Shown here in pieces: positions 59,602 to 64,000 of a stretch of 64,000 nucleotides of DNA (positions are counted from its first letter, which is position 1; each line of letters opens with the position of its first letter). Below the pieces are notes generated by a model. The model worked only from the letters and a program-made list of their open reading frames with translations, was not told where the DNA came from and ran no database searches. Origin of the DNA: Flavobacteriales bacterium (GTDB lineage: Bacteria > Bacteroidota > Bacteroidia > CAIKAF01); NCBI GenBank assembly GCA_025055575.1, contig JANWWP010000023.1, positions 38,763 through 102,762 on the forward strand. Direction: 5' to 3'. The position numbers and the translations under genes were made by a program.

Positions 59602-61902
59602 GTGACTGATGCCATGGACACCGCGCCCCTCTCCGACCCTCTCTTAAAGGACCTGAATGAAGCTCAGCGCCAGGCGGTGCAGCACACCGAAGGCCCGGTC
59701 ATGATCATTGCCGGGGCGGGCTCCGGGAAAACGCGCGTCATCACTTACCGTATAGCCTGGCTGCTGAAACAAGGCGTGCCCCCCTGGCAAATTATCGCGC
59801 TCACCTTCACCAATAAGGCAGCCCGCGAAATGCAGGAGCGTATTGGCAGGCTCACCGCCCCGGAACAAGCCCGTGCCCTTTGGATGGGAACTTTCCACTC
59901 ACTTTTTGCCCGCATTTTACGCACAGAATTTGAGGCGATTGGATTTCCCAGAAATTTTACCATCTACGACACCGAAGACAGCAAGAGCCTTATCCGATCC
60001 CTGCTGAAAGAACTGCATTTGGAGGACAAAAAATACCGACCTAACCTGGTGGCCCACACCATCTCCATGGCTAAAAATTCCCTTATTACCGCCGATGAAT
60101 ACGCTTCGGACCCCGATATCCAGGCGGAGGATTACAGCCGTGGCTTGCCCATGATGGGAAAAATCTATCAACTCTACCAGAAGAGGCTGGAAAAATCCGC
60201 CGCCATGGATTTTGATGACCTTCTGGTGCGCACCTTTTTTCTTTTTAAAGACAGGCCGGATATTCTTTACAAATACCAGTGTCAGTTTCGCTATGTGATG
60301 GTGGATGAATACCAGGATACCAATCACGTGCAGTATTCCATTATACGCCAGCTGGCAGCCATGAATGAAAACATCTGCGTAGTGGGAGACGATGCCCAAA
60401 GCATATATTCCTTTCGCGGCGCCGTAATCGAGAATATTTTCAATTTTGAAAAAGACTATCCCGACCGAAAAATTTTTAAACTCGAACAAAACTACCGCAG
60501 TACGGCCACCATTGTCCAGTCATCCAACAAACTTATTGAGCGCAACAAATTTCAGATCAAAAAAAGGGTTTGGACTGAAAACGAGGAAGGTGAGAAAATT
60601 CAGGTCATTCAAACATTGAGCGACCAGGAGGAAGGCCGGGTGGTGGCTCAGGCCATCTTTGAGCTGCGCATGCGCGAAAGAGCTGCCAACCGGGATTTTG
60701 CCGTTCTGTACCGTACCAACAACCAGTCCAGGGCCCTGGAAGAAGCGTTGCGGAAATTGAACATCCCGTATCGGATTTATGGAGGGCTTTCATTCTATCA
60801 AAGGAAAGAAGTGAAAGATTTGCTGGCGTATTTCCGCCTGGCCGTGAATCCCAGGGACGAGGAAGCGCTGATGCGGGTGATCAACTTTCCGGCCCGCGGC
60901 ATTGGCGCCACCACTTTAGACCGGCTGTCGGTGTTGGCCTCCGAAAACGATGTGCCGGTGTGGGAAATTCTGATCCGAGCCCGTCAGTTTTCGGCGCAAT
61001 TGGGCGGCCCCGCCATAGGAAAACTCGAAGATTTTGCCGCAAAAATTCAGGCTTTTGGGGCGATGGCGGAAAAATTGAACGCTCTGGATGCGGCCCGGCG
61101 CATTGCCATGGATTCCGGCTTGATGCGCGAATTTTATTCGGATCGCTCGCCGGAAGGCATCATGCGTTACCAAAATTTAGAGGAACTCATCAACGGGGTC
61201 AAAGAATATCTGGAAAACCATCGAGAAGCTCCCGATTTCGATCAAAATCCACCCCGGCTGGCCGGCTTTCTTTCCGAAGTAGCCCTGCTGACTGACGCGG
61301 ATGAAAAAGACAAAGGCGACTCGGACCGGGTGTCACTGATGACCATCCACGCCGCCAAAGGTTTGGAATTTCCTTATGTGTTTGTGGTGGGCATGGAAGA
61401 AAATCTTTTTCCTTCACAACTGTCACTCAACGATTACCGGGAATTGGAAGAGGAACGACGTTTGTTTTATGTGGCCATCACCCGCGCCATGAAGCGGCTC
61501 ACGCTCACCTATGCCCGCACGCGTTTTCGTTGGGGCAACCAGATGCACTGCGAACCCAGCCGCTTCCTCTTCGAGCTGGAACAGCACCTCCTCCACATGC
61601 CCGGCACCCCGGGCATTGGAGCCTCGCTCCCACGGGAACCGGGCTTTTCTCTGCCCCGCCGCAAACAACCCGAGAACACAGTTTCAAAAAACCTGCCGAC
61701 CTACGATTTTGTGCCGGACAAACCCGAATCTTTCAAAACAGGCATGGCGGTGCTGCACAACCGTTTTGGCCAGGGCACAATACTTGAAATTGAAGGCACG
61801 GGCTCAGAGGCCATCGCCCTGATTGATTTTAAAGACCATGGCACGAAAAGAATTCTGCTTAAATTTGCCAAAATGAAAGCCTGCGGATCCGCTCAAGGCT
61901 GA
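59602..61902 (+). CDS. pcrA: UvrD/PcrA-type ATP-dependent DNA helicase
   Basis: The 766-residue SF1A helicase has motif Q/I (LNEAQRQAV, GAGSGKTRVITYR), motif Ia LTFTNKAAREMQER, motif II VDEYQDTN, motif III VGDDAQSIYSFRGA, motif IV LEQNYRS, motif V VSLMTIHAAKGLEFPYVFVVG and motif VI EERRLFYVAITRA. The C-terminal 70 residues (FKTGMAVLHNRFGQGTILEIEG) form the Tudor-like PcrA end. It unwinds DNA in excision and mismatch repair and displaces UvrABC. The start is a GTG at 59602; an ATG at 59614 is an alternative. Confidence 0.95.
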   Translation: MTDAMDTAPLSDPLLKDLNEAQRQAVQHTEGPVMIIAGAGSGKTRVITYRIAWLLKQGVPPWQIIALTFTNKAAREMQERIGRLTAPEQARALWMGTFHSLFARILRTEFEAIGFPRNFTIYDTEDSKSLIRSLLKELHLEDKKYRPNLVAHTISMAKNSLITADEYASDPDIQAEDYSRGLPMMGKIYQLYQKRLEKSAAMDFDDLLVRTFFLFKDRPDILYKYQCQFRYVMVDEYQDTNHVQYSIIRQLAAMNENICVVGDDAQSIYSFRGAVIENIFNFEKDYPDRKIFKLEQNYRSTATIVQSSNKLIERNKFQIKKRVWTENEEGEKIQVIQTLSDQEEGRVVAQAIFELRMRERAANRDFAVLYRTNNQSRALEEALRKLNIPYRIYGGLSFYQRKEVKDLLAYFRLAVNPRDEEALMRVINFPARGIGATTLDRLSVLASENDVPVWEILIRARQFSAQLGGPAIGKLEDFAAKIQAFGAMAEKLNALDAARRIAMDSGLMREFYSDRSPEGIMRYQNLEELINGVKEYLENHREAPDFDQNPPRLAGFLSEVALLTDADEKDKGDSDRVSLMTIHAAKGLEFPYVFVVGMEENLFPSQLSLNDYRELEEERRLFYVAITRAMKRLTLTYARTRFRWGNQMHCEPSRFLFELEQHLLHMPGTPGIGASLPREPGFSLPRRKQPENTVSKNLPTYDFVPDKPESFKTGMAVLHNRFGQGTILEIEGTGSEAIALIDFKDHGTKRILLKFAKMKACGSAQG

Positions 61903-61929
61903 CTTATTTAATTCCCCAATCTTGCGCCT

Positions 61930-62574
61930 TTGAAAAAAAATCTGGAATACAACACCGAACGCCCTTATCTGGTGAACCGAGAGTTTGGCCGGAATATTCA
62001 AAAACTGGCCGAATACGTCACCGGAATTTCGGATCCCGCCGAGCGCCAGCGTTCGGCTGAAGCTTTGATTCAAGTGATGCAGTTGGTGGCGCCTCAATCG
62101 AAAGAGGACGATAATTACCTTCAAAAACTCTGGGACCATTTGCACATCATAGCACATTATGAACTGGATGTCAACAGTCCCTATCCAAAGCCCGATCCTG
62201 CGGCCCCCAAGCCCGCTTTTGTGAAGCCCTCCTACCCTAAGCGCCAGATGCGCTTCGGCCAATATGGCAACCTTTTGGAAAAGATAATTTCGTACGCCGC
62301 CTCTCTGCCGGATGGCGAAGAAAAGGAATACCTCACCGAAACCGCAGCCAACCTGATGAAGAAGTCCTACTTGCTGTGGAATAAAGACTCCGTAAACGAT
62401 GAAATGATCAAGGACCAACTGGCCCAATTGAGCGGTGGGAAACTCATTCTGAAAGACATTCACAGGCTCAGCAGCACACGGGACATATTGCATCAGTCAC
62501 GCAACCACCCCATTCAGGATAATAGCGAGCTCTTCCCTCAGAAAAAGAAAAAAAAGAAAAAGAAAAGGCGCTGA
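61930..62574 (+). CDS. DUF4290 family protein with poly-lysine end
   Basis: The 214-residue product begins at a TTG (61930) as KNLEYNTERPYLVNREFGRNIQKL, the conserved opening of DUF4290, a Bacteroidota-specific family of unknown function. The body is helical (DPAERQRSAEALIQVMQ, KEYLTETAANLMKKSYL, DEMIKDQLAQLSGGKL). It ends in a run of nine lysines and two arginines, which might bind nucleic acid. It follows the helicase by 27 bases. No ATG fits the family start, so TTG is probable. Confidence 0.88.
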   Translation: MKKNLEYNTERPYLVNREFGRNIQKLAEYVTGISDPAERQRSAEALIQVMQLVAPQSKEDDNYLQKLWDHLHIIAHYELDVNSPYPKPDPAAPKPAFVKPSYPKRQMRFGQYGNLLEKIISYAASLPDGEEKEYLTETAANLMKKSYLLWNKDSVNDEMIKDQLAQLSGGKLILKDIHRLSSTRDILHQSRNHPIQDNSELFPQKKKKKKKKRR

Positions 62575-63126
62575 AACTGCCGATTCGAAATCCTTTTTTA
62601 ATCCTTTTTTCTCGATTTTTTACGCAATCATTTTTTAAGGTCCTGGGTTCAAAATCCAAGACTCCACGACAATTCATTAAAAAATGCCGAATCAGGACTG
62701 GATTTTCTTAATTTAACTTACAGCATAAACCGTAATCCTAAAAAATATCATTCTGTATAAAACAGGATTCTCCATTCTCATAATAATTTTTTTTATTTAA
62801 TGAATGAACAAGATCCGTTTAGTTCCCGACCTCTAAATAAGTATTAATACTCAGATAAACATACAATTTTCTTCTTAAATTTTTTATATCATTAGAATGT
62901 GTATTCATCCAATTATTGGATTGAGTTTTAAAGGATTTAATTTTCTTTTTTACTCAAATTCAATTCATTAAAATACAAATTGAATAAATTCCTGATCTGC
63001 CATACTGGAAGCCCCTAAAATTTTTCTGTAATTTACTACCGAAAAAATGATACAATTATTTTTTAATAATAAAATACATTAGATTCGCGGAAAATCACTC
63101 AAGATAAACCCAATTTTCAATTTTTA
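62575..63126. other. AT-rich intergenic region without a gene
   Basis: This 552-base stretch is far more AT-rich than anything else in the window. I find no open frame of useful length in it and no TAnnTTTG box close to the kinase start at 63127. It contains two tRNA T-arm-like fragments near its left end (62582-62593 and 62639-62660) and a perfect 12-base palindrome AGTATTAATACT at 62840-62851. Confidence 0.8.
62639..62665 (+). other. tRNA 3'-end-like fragment
   Basis: The 12 bases GGTCCTGGGTTC (62639-62650) are identical to the T-arm region of the tRNA-Lys at 19682-19693, and AAAATCCAAG then continues a degenerate T arm, with ACTCCA resembling an acceptor end. No D arm or anticodon arm can be drawn upstream, so this is a remnant or a chance match, not a working tRNA. 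A second T-loop-like motif GATTCGAAATCC lies at 62582-62593. Confidence 0.4.
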
Positions 63127-64000
63127 ATGACAGCACATTCCCCCCATCTGACTCCTGGAACTCTGCTCCAGGAGGGTAAATACAAAATATTGGAAGTGCT
63201 GGGCAAAGGCGGGTTTGGCATCACATATCTGGCCTGGCACAGCTTGCTGGAGACGGAAGTGGCCATAAAAGAGTTATTTCTCCAATCCCCGGAAGCTTTT
63301 TGCACACGCCATCCCGAAAACCACACCGTGATCCCACATACCGACCCGGGAAAGTTTGAAGAATTTCGCGAAAAATTCATTTCAGAAGCCCGTATTCTGG
63401 CCCGTCTTAAGAATATTCCCGGTATCGTGCAGGTGGTGGACATTTTCAGTGAAAACGGAACGGCCTACATGGTGATGGATTATGTGAAAGGGCCTTCGGT
63501 CAGAAAATATGTGGAAGAACGGGGCCCCTTCAGCCCTTCGGAGGCCGTGGCTTTTATCAGCCGTCTGCTGGAAGGTCTTGAAAAAGTGCACGAAAAAGGC
63601 ATATTACACCGGGATATCAATCCCAACAATATCCTGGTGTCCCCATCCGGCGAGCCAGTTTTAATAGACTTTGGTATATCCCGCGAGTATGAGGAAAACG
63701 CCCAGCTGACCCAAACGGCCTATCGGACTCCAGGCTACGCAGCGCCCGAACAGGCCGTTCCAAAAGCCCGCCGGGGCCCCTACACGGACATATATGGCGT
63801 AGGCGCCACCCTATATTTTATGCTTTCAGGGCAGCGTCCGCAAACCTTGGACGAAGCCGAACTGGAATCGCCTTTGGCCTTACGAAGCCTAAATCCGTCT
63901 GTGCCTGAAGCATTGGAAGCGGTAGTACAAAAAGCCATGAGCCGAAGGCCTGACCAACGCTACCCCCAGGCCCGCATCATGCAGGAGGCTTTGAAAAAAG
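63127..64000 (+). CDS. Hanks-type serine/threonine protein kinase, 3' partial
   Basis: The frame is open from the ATG at 63127 to the right edge (291 residues seen). Kinase features are the glycine loop LGKGGFGITYLA (25-36), VAIKE with the ATP-binding Lys, a conserved E in FISEARILARL, the catalytic loop HRDINPNN, the metal-binding IDFGIS, the APEQA motif and DIYGVGATLYFMLSG. The catalytic-loop lysine of HRDxKxxN is Asn here (HRDIN). The N-terminal lead YKILEVLGKGGFG and the insertion after VAIKE (SPEAFCTRHPENHTV) are seen in bacterial kinases of this type. What follows the kinase domain is beyond the window. An AT-rich gap precedes it. Confidence 0.93.
   Translation, partial: MTAHSPHLTPGTLLQEGKYKILEVLGKGGFGITYLAWHSLLETEVAIKELFLQSPEAFCTRHPENHTVIPHTDPGKFEEFREKFISEARILARLKNIPGIVQVVDIFSENGTAYMVMDYVKGPSVRKYVEERGPFSPSEAVAFISRLLEGLEKVHEKGILHRDINPNNILVSPSGEPVLIDFGISREYEENAQLTQTAYRTPGYAAPEQAVPKARRGPYTDIYGVGATLYFMLSGQRPQTLDEAELESPLALRSLNPSVPEALEAVVQKAMSRRPDQRYPQARIMQEALKK

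Noticed and set aside
61804-62493. Minus-strand open frame of 229 codons
   Set aside because: Antisense to the end of the helicase and to DUF4290, both well supported; no family features.
62582-62665. Complete tRNA gene in the AT-rich gap
   Set aside because: Only T-arm-like pieces can be drawn; there is no D arm, anticodon arm or matching acceptor stem.
62840-62851. Palindrome AGTATTAATACT as an operator
   Set aside because: A 12-base palindrome made of A and T with few other bases is expected by chance in such AT-rich DNA, and no gene start is close.

Overview
The window is chromosomal DNA of a Bacteroidota bacterium, probably from the Saprospiria/Chitinophagia side of the phylum; the family-level placement is inference. 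The evidence is four proteins ending in a type IX secretion (T9SS) type A sorting domain, a PorE-like OmpA protein, a TonB-dependent receptor with a carboxypeptidase-regulatory-like front domain, a fused CcoNO oxidase subunit, DUF4290 and PCMD proteins, and many copies of the Bacteroidota -7 promoter box TAnnTTTG. I see no insertion sequence, phage gene or CRISPR array. Base composition is even except for one AT-rich gap at 62575-63126.

Layout. 1-8.8 kb: a thioredoxin-like YyaL protein cut by the left edge, three secreted T9SS cargo proteins and a TonB receptor. 8.8-14.5 kb: a first UvrA, a DUF456 membrane protein, an orphan OmpR-type regulator, a CoA-binding protein and a fructosamine kinase. 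14.6-19.6 kb: a tight minus-strand operon of a PorE-like protein, a secreted M1 peptidase and a beta-barrel protein, then tRNA-Lys. 19.7-35.5 kb: a long minus-strand run with a metal-receptor protein, a LOG protein, a second UvrA, a lytic transglycosylase, an exopolysaccharide set (WecA-like transferase, RfbC, Wzc-type tyrosine kinase, Wza-type exporter, GT4 transferase, asparagine synthase), dihydrolipoyl dehydrogenase and a LexA-like regulator. 35.6-39.9 kb: two coupled outer-membrane proteins, one carrying helix-hairpin-helix motifs, then PurE and an unknown protein. 40.1-46.3 kb: a cbb3 oxidase operon (ccoS, ccoNO, ccoQ, ccoP, ccoG, ccoH, SafE-type membrane protein). The ccoS gene codes for only 56 residues. 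46.4-52.1 kb: metabolic genes (metallo-hydrolase, phosphosugar isomerase, lipB, dapB, efp, sod). 52.2-62.6 kb: an ECF sigma factor, SppA, an OmpA protein, a GH3-family protein, deoxynucleoside kinase, UvrD/PcrA helicase and DUF4290. 63.1 kb to the end: a Hanks-type kinase cut by the right edge.

How it fits together. The window combines envelope and secretion functions (T9SS cargo, PorE-like and OmpA proteins, TonB uptake, capsule export), microaerobic respiration, nucleotide excision repair (two UvrA and a UvrD-type helicase) and housekeeping metabolism. No single unmistakable new system stands out. The best candidates for something undescribed are the helix-hairpin-helix/FadL-like outer-membrane pair, the LexA-like regulator with a complete self-cleavage geometry, the PorE-peptidase-barrel operon, the extreme Tyr-Gly tail of the tyrosine kinase, and the AT-rich gap with tRNA-like fragments before the final kinase.
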